Origin: SIG440 sp045631525
GTDB taxonomy: Bacteria; Bacillota; Clostridia; Monoglobales; Monoglobaceae
Direction of reading: 5' to 3'
Assembly: GCA_045631525.1 (NCBI GenBank)
Contig: JAZQUY010000026.1
Coordinates: 1-63,743, forward strand
Length of the DNA stretch: 63,743 nt
How positions within the stretch are numbered: position 1 is the first letter of the stretch; the number at the start of each line of letters is the position of its first letter. The notes under the pieces were generated by a model. That model was given only the letters and a program-made list of their open reading frames with translations. It was not told the origin of the DNA and did not search any database. Shown here piece by piece: positions 49,640 through 57,850 of this stretch. The translations under genes and the position numbers were made by a program.

Positions 49640-50911
49640 ATGTTTATTGATACAGCCAAAATTTTCATACAAGCAGGCAAGGGCGGTGATGGTGCTGTTA
49701 CTTTTCATCGTGAAAAATATGTTGCAGCAGGCGGTCCTGACGGCGGTGATGGCGGAAACGGCGGAAACATTGTTGCTGTTGCCAGCAAAGATATGAGTAC
49801 CCTCCTTGATTTTCGTTATAAAAAGAAATACGTGGCTGAAAGCGGCGGCAATGGCCGTGACGGAAGACGAAGTGGAAAAAATGGCGAAAATTTTTTCCTC
49901 AAAGTTCCTTGTGGGACAATAATCCGTGACAGCGAGTCAGGAAAGGTCATTTGTGACTTAAAAAGTGACGGTGAAAGCTTTGTTATTGCAAAAGGTGGCA
50001 GTGGCGGCTGGGGGAATGCAAGATTTGCCACAGCTACACGTCAGACGCCAAAGTTTGCAAAGGCGGGACTCCCTGGTGACGAAAGAGAAATAACACTTGA
50101 GCTGAAACTCATTGCGGATGTTGGTCTTTTGGGCTTCCCAAACGTGGGAAAATCCACACTTTTGTCAATAGTCAGCGAGGCTCGACCAAAGATTGCAAAC
50201 TATCATTTTACAACCCTTATCCCAAATCTTGGGGTGGTTCGCATTGATGGCGGAAAAGGCTTTGTTATGGCAGATATTCCTGGGATTATTGAGGGTGCAC
50301 ACGAGGGCGTCGGCCTTGGCCACGCGTTTCTCAGACACGTCGAAAGGACAAGGGTGCTTCTTCACGTTGTGGATGTTTCGGGCTCAGAGGGCAGAGACCC
50401 CATTGAAGATGTGCATACAATCAATGAGGAACTTATTAAATACAGTGAAAAACTGGCAGAAAAGCCACAAATTATTGTAGCAAACAAAATGGATATTCCG
50501 TCTTTTGAAGAGAACTTTGAAAAGTTCAAAGCGCAGATGGAAGACGAGGGATATACAGTTTTTGCAATATCTGCTGCAACCCGAAAAGGTATTGATGATG
50601 TTCTTTATTATACATCAAAGCTTCTTGATGAGCTTCCTGCGGATGAAGAAGATGATTATGAATATCTTGACCTTGATGAAGAGAGAAACACAGATAGCAT
50701 TGAAATCACTATTGAAGACGGGGTATACGTTGTCGAAGGTATGTATGTAAGAAAAATTGTTGGCTCTACAAACTTTGATGATTATGAGTCACTTCAATAT
50801 TTCCAGCGTGCACTTAGAAAAAGCGGAATTATTGATATGCTTGAAGATAAGGGCATAAAAGAGGGAGATACCGTTCACATGTACGGCGTCGAATTTGATT
50901 ATATAAAATAA
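49640..50911 (+). CDS. obgE: ribosome-associated GTPase Obg
   Basis: 423 residues; GTPase of 50S assembly, stringent control and, in Bacillus, sporulation onset. The glycine-rich Obg fold (1-~158) includes GGDGAVTFHREKYVAAGGPD. The G domain has GFPNVGKSTLL near 168, the switch DIPGIIEGAHEGVGLG near 212 and NKMD near 283. An OCT-type C-terminal domain runs from about 345 to the end. AAAGGAGG precedes the ATG. Confidence 0.96.
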   Translation: MFIDTAKIFIQAGKGGDGAVTFHREKYVAAGGPDGGDGGNGGNIVAVASKDMSTLLDFRYKKKYVAESGGNGRDGRRSGKNGENFFLKVPCGTIIRDSESGKVICDLKSDGESFVIAKGGSGGWGNARFATATRQTPKFAKAGLPGDEREITLELKLIADVGLLGFPNVGKSTLLSIVSEARPKIANYHFTTLIPNLGVVRIDGGKGFVMADIPGIIEGAHEGVGLGHAFLRHVERTRVLLHVVDVSGSEGRDPIEDVHTINEELIKYSEKLAEKPQIIVANKMDIPSFEENFEKFKAQMEDEGYTVFAISAATRKGIDDVLYYTSKLLDELPADEEDDYEYLDLDEERNTDSIEITIEDGVYVVEGMYVRKIVGSTNFDDYESLQYFQRALRKSGIIDMLEDKGIKEGDTVHMYGVEFDYIK

Positions 50912-50947
50912 CAATTGAATAAACCAGAAAAAATTTGCAAAAATACA

Positions 50948-50976
50948 CTTTACATTGCAAATTTTTTTTGTTATAC
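50948..50976 (+). promoter_or_regulatory. promoter of the topoisomerase gene pair
   Basis: TTTACA (50948-50953), 17 bases, TATACT (50971-50976), about 74 bases before the start. Confidence 0.65.
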
Positions 50977-51049
50977 TGTATTTTGTGGAAATATTTACAA
51001 AAATTACTACATATTGTTGTTAGTTTATATACGGAGGTATTTTTGAGAT

Positions 51050-53029
51050 ATGTGTGCAAAAAGTTACAATGACGACAGCATAGTTGCACTTAAAGGTGCG
51101 GACAGAGTGAGAAAGCGTCCGGCTGTTATTTTTGGCTCGGATGGTATAGAGGGCTGCCAGCATTCCGTTTTTGAAATACTTTCAAACTCTATTGACGAGG
51201 CTCGTGAGGGATACGGCAGACTTATTACCGTCCGCAGATTTTTGGATAGGTCTGTTGAGGTTGAAGACCAGGGTCGTGGTATTCCTGTGGACTATAACCA
51301 GCGTGAAGAACGCTTCAACTGGGAGCTTGTCTTTTGTGAAATGTATGCCGGAGGTAAGTACAAAAACAATTCCGGCGAGAACTATGAATTCAGCCTTGGA
51401 CTTAACGGTCTTGGTACTTGTGCTACACAGTATAGCTCTGAATTTATGGACGTTGAGGTGCTTCGTGATGGCAACAGATTTAAATTGCACTTTGAAAAAG
51501 GTGAAAATATTGGCGGTCTCATAAAAGAACCTTTTAAACACCGCCACACCGGTACAAAAATTCATTGGAAACCTGACACAGAGGTTTTTACTGATATTGA
51601 TATTTCACTTGATTATTATATGGATGTCCTCAAAAAACAGGCAGTTGTGAATTCTGGGGTTAAGTTTGTGCTTTACAACGAAACTGCTCCCGGAAAGTTT
51701 GAGGAATTTGAATTTTATTATGACAATGGTATAATTGATTATCTCAAGGAGCTTTCTGACGGAAAAGAAAAAACTCTGCCTTATTATATCGAGGCAGAGC
51801 GCGTTGGTCGTGACCGTGAGGATAAGGAAGATTATAAAGTGAAGATGAGCTTTGCTTTTTGCTTCAATAATGATGTAAATGTCATTGAATATTATCACAA
51901 TTCAAGCTTTCTTGAATATGGTGGCTCGCCGGATAAGGCGGTAAAGAATGCTTTTGTTTATGCTATTGACAAATATCTCAAGTCAAGCGGAAAATATACA
52001 AAGAATGAATCAAAAATTCTTTTTACTGATGTCGCGGACAGTCTTTGCCTTATAAGTAATTCATTTTCAACCATGACCAGCTATGAAAACCAGACAAAAA
52101 AGGCGATTACAAACAAATTCATTCAGGATTCAATGACTGAATTCTTAAGGGAACAGCTTGATGTTTATTTCATTGAAAACAAAATGGATGCAGAAAAAAT
52201 TGCAGACCAGGTGCTTATAAACAAAAGAAGCCGTGAAACCGCAGAAAAAACAAGGACAACCCTGAAAAAGAAGCTTGACGTCAAAATGGATGCGGTGAAC
52301 CGCGTCAAAAAATTTGTTGACTGTAGAACGAAAGACATTAAGCGTCGAGAGGTTTATATCGTGGAGGGTGATTCTGCGCTTGGTTCATGTAAGCTTGGCC
52401 GTGACAGTGAGTTTCAGGCTATTATGGCAATCCGCGGTAAAATTCTGAACTGTCTTAAAGCTGACTATGACAAAATTTTCAAAAGTGAAATCATTGTGGA
52501 CTTACTTAAAGTTCTTGGCTGCGGTGTTGAAATAAACGCAAAACAAAACAAAGAGCTCAGTTCCTTTGATATAAACAATTTGAGATGGAACAAAATTATT
52601 ATTTGTACTGATGCCGACGTTGATGGATTTCAGATAAGAACACTGGTTCTTACCATGCTTTATCGTCTTACGCCTACGCTTATTGAAGAGGGGTATGTGT
52701 ATATTGCAGAATCACCTCTTTATGAAATAACAGTAAAGGACAAGACGTATTTTGCCTTTGACGAAAAGGAAAAAGCGGACATTCTTGCGAAAATTGGTGA
52801 TAAGAAATATACCATCCAGCGAAGCAAAGGACTTGGTGAAAACCAGCCAGATATGATGTGGGAAACAACCATGAATCCTGAAACAAGACGTCTTATAAAG
52901 GTTATGCCCGAAGATGTGGACAAGACCCGTGAGGTATTTGAGCTTTTGCTGGGCGACAACTTAGCAGGAAGAAAAGAACATATTGCTGAAAACGGTCACA
53001 AATATATTGAACTTACTGACGTAATGTAG
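51050..53029 (+). CDS. type IIA topoisomerase ATPase subunit (ParE/GyrB-like, divergent)
   Basis: 659 residues. The GHKL ATPase has ILSNSIDEA near 46, EDQGRGIPVD near 73 and GLNGLGT (usually GLHGVG) near 123. The QTK loop ENQTKK is near 350. The TOPRIM domain has VEGDSALGSCKLGRD near 440 (usually EGDSAGGxxKxGRD) and TDADVDGFQIRT near 525, with the acidic metal ligands kept. The C-terminus SKGLGENQPDMMW is the usual end. It pairs with the next gene, 16 bases on, as a complete A2B2 enzyme. Placement by obg and the residue changes suggest a topoisomerase IV-type paralogue rather than the replication-origin gyrase; decatenation is the inferred role. Confidence 0.85.
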   Translation: MCAKSYNDDSIVALKGADRVRKRPAVIFGSDGIEGCQHSVFEILSNSIDEAREGYGRLITVRRFLDRSVEVEDQGRGIPVDYNQREERFNWELVFCEMYAGGKYKNNSGENYEFSLGLNGLGTCATQYSSEFMDVEVLRDGNRFKLHFEKGENIGGLIKEPFKHRHTGTKIHWKPDTEVFTDIDISLDYYMDVLKKQAVVNSGVKFVLYNETAPGKFEEFEFYYDNGIIDYLKELSDGKEKTLPYYIEAERVGRDREDKEDYKVKMSFAFCFNNDVNVIEYYHNSSFLEYGGSPDKAVKNAFVYAIDKYLKSSGKYTKNESKILFTDVADSLCLISNSFSTMTSYENQTKKAITNKFIQDSMTEFLREQLDVYFIENKMDAEKIADQVLINKRSRETAEKTRTTLKKKLDVKMDAVNRVKKFVDCRTKDIKRREVYIVEGDSALGSCKLGRDSEFQAIMAIRGKILNCLKADYDKIFKSEIIVDLLKVLGCGVEINAKQNKELSSFDINNLRWNKIIICTDADVDGFQIRTLVLTMLYRLTPTLIEEGYVYIAESPLYEITVKDKTYFAFDEKEKADILAKIGDKKYTIQRSKGLGENQPDMMWETTMNPETRRLIKVMPEDVDKTREVFELLLGDNLAGRKEHIAENGHKYIELTDVM

Positions 53030-53045
53030 GAAAGGGGGAAATAAA

Positions 53046-55229
53046 GTGGCTAAAAATCCAATTATTGAATATCAGAACATAACGGACACGCTCCAGAATA
53101 ACTATATGCCATATGCTATGAGCGTTATTATTTCCCGTGCTATTCCTGAAATTGACGGCTTCAAGCCCTCTCACAGAAAGCTTCTTTATACCATGTACAA
53201 AATGGGACTTTTAAACGGCGGACGCACAAAATCTGCAAACGTAGTAGGACAGACAATGAAACTCAATCCCCACGGCGATGCGGCTATTTATGAAACAATG
53301 GTGCGCCTTACTGAGGGGCATCAGGCACTTCTGCACCCTCTTGTTGACTCAAAGGGTAACTTTGGTCGTCAGTATTCAAGGGACATGGCATATGCGGCAG
53401 CCCGTTATACCGAGGTAAAGCTTTCAAAAATATGCAGTGAAATTTTTGGTGACATTGACAAGGAAACCGTTGATTTGGTTGATAACTATGATGGGACACT
53501 TAAAGAGCCAACCCTTTTGCCTGTTACGTTCCCAAATATTTTGGTGAACCCAAATCAGGGCATTGCGGTTGGTATGGCATCAAATATATGCAGTTTCAAC
53601 CTTTCTGAAATATGCGAGGCAACAATCAAACTGATGAAAGACCCCGATGCGGATATTATGGACGTGTTGCTTGCTCCTGATTTTTCTACTGGTGGTGAAA
53701 TTTTGCTTAACCAGGAAGAAATGCGCGAGATTTACCGCACGGGCAGAGGCTCTTTTAAAATTCGTGCCAAGTATGAATATGATAAAAAGGCACATTGCAT
53801 TGATATTAAAGAAATACCATATACCACCACAGTGGAGGCTATAATTGAAAAAATAATTGAGCTGATTAAGGCAGGAAAGCTCAAAGAGGTTTCGGATATT
53901 CGTGATGAAACCGACCTTGGTGGTCTTAAAATCACCATTGATGTAAAAAAAGGCACTGACCCTGAAAAGCTCATGGCAAAGCTTTTCAAAATGACACCTC
54001 TTCAGGACAGTTTTGGCTGTAACTTTAACATTCTTGTTGAGGGCTCACCTATGGTGCTCGGTGTCAATGACATTATATGCGAGTGGCTCAGGTTCAGAAA
54101 AAACTGCATAAAACGTGGCATCAGGTATGATATAGAAAAAAAGAGTGCCAAACTTCATCTTCTTGAGGGCCTTGAAAAAATTCTCCTTGATATTGATAAG
54201 GCAATAAAAATCGTACGTGAAACAGAGGAAGATGCTCTTGTTGTACCAAATCTTATGTCGGGTTTCGGTATTGATGAAATACAGGCTGAATTTGTTGCTG
54301 AAATAAAACTTCGAAACCTCAATAAAGAGTACATTTTGAAGCGTACGGCTGAAATTAAATCTCTTGCTGAAGAGATCGCAGAGCTTCGTGATACACTTGA
54401 AAAGAATAAGAAAATCGAAAAGATTATTGAAAAAGAACTCAAGGAAATTTCGAAAAAGTTTGGTGCACCGAGAAAAAGCTCTATTGTTTCTGACAGTGAA
54501 ATTGAAGTGGAGATTGAAGAAAAAATTGAGAATTATCCTGTGGTTATTTTCTGTACGAAAGACGGTTATATCAAGAAAATTTCTCATCTTTCACTGAGGT
54601 TCAGCGGTGAACAAAAGGTGAAAGAAAATGACGAAATAATCAAGTGCGTTGATACAGACAACACAGCTGAAATTCTGGTATTCTCCACATCGGGCGAGGT
54701 TTACAAAACAAAAGCTCACGAAATTCCTGACAGCAAAGCAAGCCTTTTGGGTGAATATCTGCCAAATCTTCTTGCAATGGGTGAGGGAGAAAGGGTTGCA
54801 GGTGTGGTTGTCACCAAGGAATATAAGGGTAACATTCTTTTCTGTTTTGAAAACGGCAAAATCGCAAAGGTAGACATCAAGGGATATGAAACAAAGCAAA
54901 ACAGAAAGAAACTTACAAATGCATATTCTATGGTTTCACCGCTTGTAAAGGTTATGTTTTTGCCCGAAGATACAGAGCTTGTTGCAATCAGCAATATTGG
55001 AAAGGCACTAATCTTTAATTCTGCACAAATTGCCCTCAAAACCACAAAGAATTCCCAGGGTGTAAATGTTATGCTGCCCACCAAGAACAGCAAGCTTTCG
55101 GATGTACGGCTTATTTCCGAAACGGGAATAAAAGATGTTAAGCATTACAGAACGAAGAATATTCCGGCAAAGGGTGCTGTTATAAGACCCGAGGATGCTG
55201 AAACCCCTCAACTTACACTTTTTGAATAA
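53046..55229 (+). CDS. type IIA topoisomerase cleavage subunit (ParC/GyrA-like)
   Basis: 727 residues. The catalytic tyrosine is Y121 in AAARYTE. The quinolone-contact segment is N74-PHGDAAIYE83: the usual serine after GD is Ala79, while the acidic residue is kept as Glu83. A coiled-coil gate runs about 370-490. The C-terminal beta-pinwheel is reduced to about four blades (YIKKISHLSL, GEVYKTKAHEIP, GKIAKVDIKGYE, GKALIFNSAQI), with no GyrA box QRRGGKG. It therefore should not wrap DNA as gyrase does, which supports ParC. GTG start at 53046 with AAAGGGGG ahead. Confidence 0.88.
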   Translation: MAKNPIIEYQNITDTLQNNYMPYAMSVIISRAIPEIDGFKPSHRKLLYTMYKMGLLNGGRTKSANVVGQTMKLNPHGDAAIYETMVRLTEGHQALLHPLVDSKGNFGRQYSRDMAYAAARYTEVKLSKICSEIFGDIDKETVDLVDNYDGTLKEPTLLPVTFPNILVNPNQGIAVGMASNICSFNLSEICEATIKLMKDPDADIMDVLLAPDFSTGGEILLNQEEMREIYRTGRGSFKIRAKYEYDKKAHCIDIKEIPYTTTVEAIIEKIIELIKAGKLKEVSDIRDETDLGGLKITIDVKKGTDPEKLMAKLFKMTPLQDSFGCNFNILVEGSPMVLGVNDIICEWLRFRKNCIKRGIRYDIEKKSAKLHLLEGLEKILLDIDKAIKIVRETEEDALVVPNLMSGFGIDEIQAEFVAEIKLRNLNKEYILKRTAEIKSLAEEIAELRDTLEKNKKIEKIIEKELKEISKKFGAPRKSSIVSDSEIEVEIEEKIENYPVVIFCTKDGYIKKISHLSLRFSGEQKVKENDEIIKCVDTDNTAEILVFSTSGEVYKTKAHEIPDSKASLLGEYLPNLLAMGEGERVAGVVVTKEYKGNILFCFENGKIAKVDIKGYETKQNRKKLTNAYSMVSPLVKVMFLPEDTELVAISNIGKALIFNSAQIALKTTKNSQGVNVMLPTKNSKLSDVRLISETGIKDVKHYRTKNIPAKGAVIRPEDAETPQLTLFE

Positions 55230-55232
55230 AAT

Positions 55233-55263
55233 AAAAGCCTCGCACATTTTTGCGGGGCTTTCG
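55233..55263 (+). terminator. terminator of the topoisomerase gene pair
   Basis: AAAGCCtCGCA and TGCGgGGCTTT arms around CATTTT, 4 bases after the stop. The T-tract is interrupted (TTTCGCTTT). Confidence 0.75.
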
Positions 55264-55320
55264 CTTTGAAAAGCATATTTTAAACAGCTGTTTCATAAAT
55301 ATTTTTTGAGGTGAAAACTA

Positions 55321-56040
55321 TTGAAATTCAAAGTACTTTTTGTAAGGAAATGGACAGCTGTTTTTGCTGGCTTGACAGTGGCAATGTTCTTTGTGTACTG
55401 CTTTGGGTTTATGTCTGAATTTACTGTGCAAAATGTTTTTTCGGAAAGAAGAACAAAAAAAGTTATCCTTATTGACCCTGGGCACGGAGGCCGCGATGCG
55501 GGAGCTTCTGCCAATGGTGCGGTGGAAAAGGACATCAATCTTGCGGTTTCAAAAATCTTAAAAAAGCATATTGAAGATGGCGGAAATACCGTATTTATGA
55601 CGAGGGAAACCGATACAAATACAGCAGACCCAAACAGGCCCCAAAATGTAACACAAAAAAAATCAGATATGCGGATGCGAAAGGAAGACATCGAAAAATA
55701 CAAAGCAGATATTTTTATAAGCATACATATGAACAAGTTTGAGCAGTCAAAATACAGAGGTGCGCAGGTTTTTTATGATGATGACAATGAAGAAAACCGA
55801 GTGCTTGCAGAATCAATCCAAAATTCTCTGAAAGAAATTTTGAAAGATGACAACAAGAGAGTTCCCAAAGCGACTGGTGATAGTATTTTTGTGCTTCGAG
55901 ATAATAAAATTCCATCTGTTCTCATTGAGTGCGGTTTTTTGTCAAATTCTGAAGAAGCAAGCCTTTTGAACACACCGGAGTATCAGAAAAAGGTTGCCGA
56001 GGGGATTTATCTTGGATTAAGTAAATATATCAACCGTTAA
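55321..56040 (+). CDS. cwlD: CwlD-type N-acetylmuramoyl-L-alanine amidase
   Basis: 239 residues. A signal/anchor segment (about 10-30, AVFAGLTVAMFFVYCFGFM) precedes an Amidase_3 domain. Zinc ligands and catalytic residues appear as DPGHGGRDAGA near 52, the glutamate in VEKDINLAV near 70, SIHMNKFE near 135 and LIECGFLSN near 200. CwlD makes muramic delta-lactam in the spore cortex; housekeeping amidases share the fold. The neighbouring sigE and the length support CwlD. The start is TTG with GAGG ahead. The last 11 bases overlap the end of sigE on the opposite strand. Confidence 0.8.
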   Translation: MKFKVLFVRKWTAVFAGLTVAMFFVYCFGFMSEFTVQNVFSERRTKKVILIDPGHGGRDAGASANGAVEKDINLAVSKILKKHIEDGGNTVFMTRETDTNTADPNRPQNVTQKKSDMRMRKEDIEKYKADIFISIHMNKFEQSKYRGAQVFYDDDNEENRVLAESIQNSLKEILKDDNKRVPKATGDSIFVLRDNKIPSVLIECGFLSNSEEASLLNTPEYQKKVAEGIYLGLSKYINR

Positions 56041-56761
56041 TCATCTTGTTAATGTCACGCCGGAGGCGTGACATTATTCTTTTTTCAAGCCTTGATATGT
56101 ATGACTGTGAAATTCCCAGCATATCTGCCACTTGTTTTTGAGTTTTTTCTTCGCCCGAGCCATTTATGCCAAACCTAAGATTCATTATTTTCTGTTCCCG
56201 TTCTGACAGTTTTTGCATAGCAATCATTAAAAGTTCCTTGTCAACCTTGTCCTCAATTCTGCGCTGTGTTATGTCGTTGTCGGTACCCAAGATGTCGGAT
56301 AACAAAAGTTCGTTTCCGTCCCAGTCTACATTCAGGGGTTCATCGATTGAAATGCTCATTTTGTTTGAATTGTTTTTCCGAAGATACATAAGAATTTCAT
56401 TCTCAATACATCTCGAAGCATAAGTTGCAAGCTTTATGTTTTTGTCGGGGCGGAATGTGTTGATTGCCTTTATCAGCCCAATGGTACCGATTGAAATAAG
56501 GTCTTCAACGCCTATGCCAGTGCTTTCAAATTTTTTTGCAATATACACTACGAGACGGAGATTATGCTCAATAAGCGTGGCTTTTGTGCTTTCTATAGCT
56601 ACAGAGAGACGAAGGTTTTCAATTAAGTTATCTTCGTCCTCGGCGGAAAGTGGCGGGGGAAGAGTCTCAGCACCTCCTATGTAAAAGACGGAGGTTTTTT
56701 CTCTTAGAAAAGAGAAAATTTTTGCAATGAGAAATTTAAAATTGAAGTAGTTCAGTTTCAT
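56030..56761 (-). CDS. sigE: sporulation sigma factor sigma-E precursor
   Basis: 243 residues. A pro-sequence (about 1-28, FKFLIAKIFSFLREKTSVFY) ends at the hallmark YIGGAETLPPPLS site cut by SpoIIGA. Then come region 2 (HNLRLVVYIAKKFESTGIGVEDLISIG, core binding and -10 recognition) and region 4 (TQKQVADMLGISQSYISRLE, helix-turn-helix). Sigma-E drives early mother-cell genes. I chose ATG 56761, with AAAGGA ahead, overlapping spoIIGA by 26 bases. sigG, which usually follows, is not here; cwlD converges instead. Confidence 0.95.
   Translation of the reverse strand: MKLNYFNFKFLIAKIFSFLREKTSVFYIGGAETLPPPLSAEDEDNLIENLRLSVAIESTKATLIEHNLRLVVYIAKKFESTGIGVEDLISIGTIGLIKAINTFRPDKNIKLATYASRCIENEILMYLRKNNSNKMSISIDEPLNVDWDGNELLLSDILGTDNDITQRRIEDKVDKELLMIAMQKLSEREQKIMNLRFGINGSGEEKTQKQVADMLGISQSYISRLEKRIMSRLRRDINKMING
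56051..56080 (+). terminator. terminator of cwlD embedded in the sigE coding region
   Basis: AATGTCACGCC (56051-56061), loop GGA, GGCGTGACATT (56065-56075), then ATTCTTTTTT on the plus strand. It lies within the last ~15 codons of sigE on the other strand. Confidence 0.7.
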
Positions 56762-57671
56762 TTTCGTTCCTTTCTGCTTGAAAATCACAAACGTTTTCAT
56801 TATTATAAAAATCTAAAATCTGGGGGTTAAGAATTCCTGAAAACCCAGACTTTTTCTCAAAATCAGTGTTGGAGATGGCGATTATTGCTTTTTTTATTTC
56901 TCTGCCGTCAAACAAAACTTTATCGGGAATAATGCCATACATAATCTCAAGATGTGTGCCGATGGCTGAAAAAGGCAGGACGCGGAGCCTTGTTTCATAT
57001 CCTGCTGGAATTGTGTTTATCCTGATTGCAGAGAGCAGATCTTTCGGAAAAAGCTGTTTTGCACATTTTTGTGAAAGTATTATCGCGGGGAATCCGCTTA
57101 TAGGGTCACAAAGGGTGCATCCTGTATCACAAAGAGCTTTAAAGGTCACAGTTTTGTTCTCGAAAGTGATGGTTATGTCCACTTGTCTTCTGGATGCGAC
57201 TATATTTTGCTTTTTTATAAAAGAAATTGCATATATCACGAGGTATGCGAGAATTATTGAAAAGATAAGGGCTTTTGAGCTTATATCAAAATAGATTTCG
57301 CCGTTCGAAACAAAGGTATTCATTGCTGTTCCAAAATCGGTGGTGAAAATCAGGAAAAACATTATTCCGCCGAAAATAAGATTGGAAGCAAAAAACATAA
57401 GGGCATTTTTAAAAAGTGATTTTATTGTACCAGACGGAAACGCTATCCAAACTGAAAAAAATAAAAATACTGATTTAAAAACTATTGAATATAAAAAAGA
57501 AATTTGCGGAAAAAACATAACCGTGGAATAAAGGGCAGACAGTGATGAACTCAGCGCAATGCGCCATAGGCACAAGGCTTTTTTTATTAAAAATGCCGTT
57601 CCAAAAAGAACAAGTGTATCCATAAAAAAGTTCATCAAAAACAGCATATCAAGATATACTATTGGTTTCAC
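56736..57671 (-). CDS. spoIIGA: sigma-E processing peptidase SpoIIGA
   Basis: 311 residues. Five N-terminal membrane segments (to ~155) anchor it in the septum. A C-terminal aspartic-protease domain has the catalytic motif C-D182-T-G in KALCDTGCTLCDP; Bacillus D183 is equivalent. It dimerises and cuts pro-sigma-E in response to the forespore signal SpoIIR. The start is GTG at 57671, nine bases after AGAAAGGA; the TTG at 57680 is too close to that site. It is coupled to sigE. Confidence 0.95.
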   Translation of the reverse strand: MKPIVYLDMLFLMNFFMDTLVLFGTAFLIKKALCLWRIALSSSLSALYSTVMFFPQISFLYSIVFKSVFLFFSVWIAFPSGTIKSLFKNALMFFASNLIFGGIMFFLIFTTDFGTAMNTFVSNGEIYFDISSKALIFSIILAYLVIYAISFIKKQNIVASRRQVDITITFENKTVTFKALCDTGCTLCDPISGFPAIILSQKCAKQLFPKDLLSAIRINTIPAGYETRLRVLPFSAIGTHLEIMYGIIPDKVLFDGREIKKAIIAISNTDFEKKSGFSGILNPQILDFYNNENVCDFQAERNENETELLQF

Positions 57672-57702
57672 GGCTTGCAATCCTTTCTTTTTTTCTAAAA
57701 TT

Positions 57703-57743
57703 ATTATACTTCACAACCCCAAAATTTTTTGTCGTTTTTGGGG
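57703..57743 (-). promoter_or_regulatory. candidate spoIIGA promoter with inverted repeat
   Basis: Minus-strand TATAAT (57708-57703). No good -35 box stands at 17 bases. Instead CCCCAAAA and TTTTGGGG arms (57717-57724, 57736-57743) enclose TTTGTCG, which resembles a Spo0A box. Activator-dependent promoters such as spoIIG have this look. The Spo0A reading is weak. Confidence 0.4.
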
Positions 57744-57790
57744 AAGTTTTAAAATCCTCAAAAAGAAACTTTAAATTACAAAATTCAATA

Positions 57791-57819
57791 TTGAAATGTA
57801 TAAAAAACTATGGTAGAAT
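57791..57819 (+). promoter_or_regulatory. pgi: promoter of pgi
   Basis: TTGAAA (57791-57796), 17 bases, TAGAAT (57814-57819), 32 bases before the start. Confidence 0.7.
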
Positions 57820-57850
57820 AGAAATAACAAACTTGATAGGGGTGCTTAAT

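Noticed and set aside
55321..56040. Housekeeping cell-separation amidase instead of CwlD
   Set aside because: It has no SPOR, SH3 or other wall-binding repeats. The short length, membrane anchor and place beside sigE fit CwlD better, though not conclusively.
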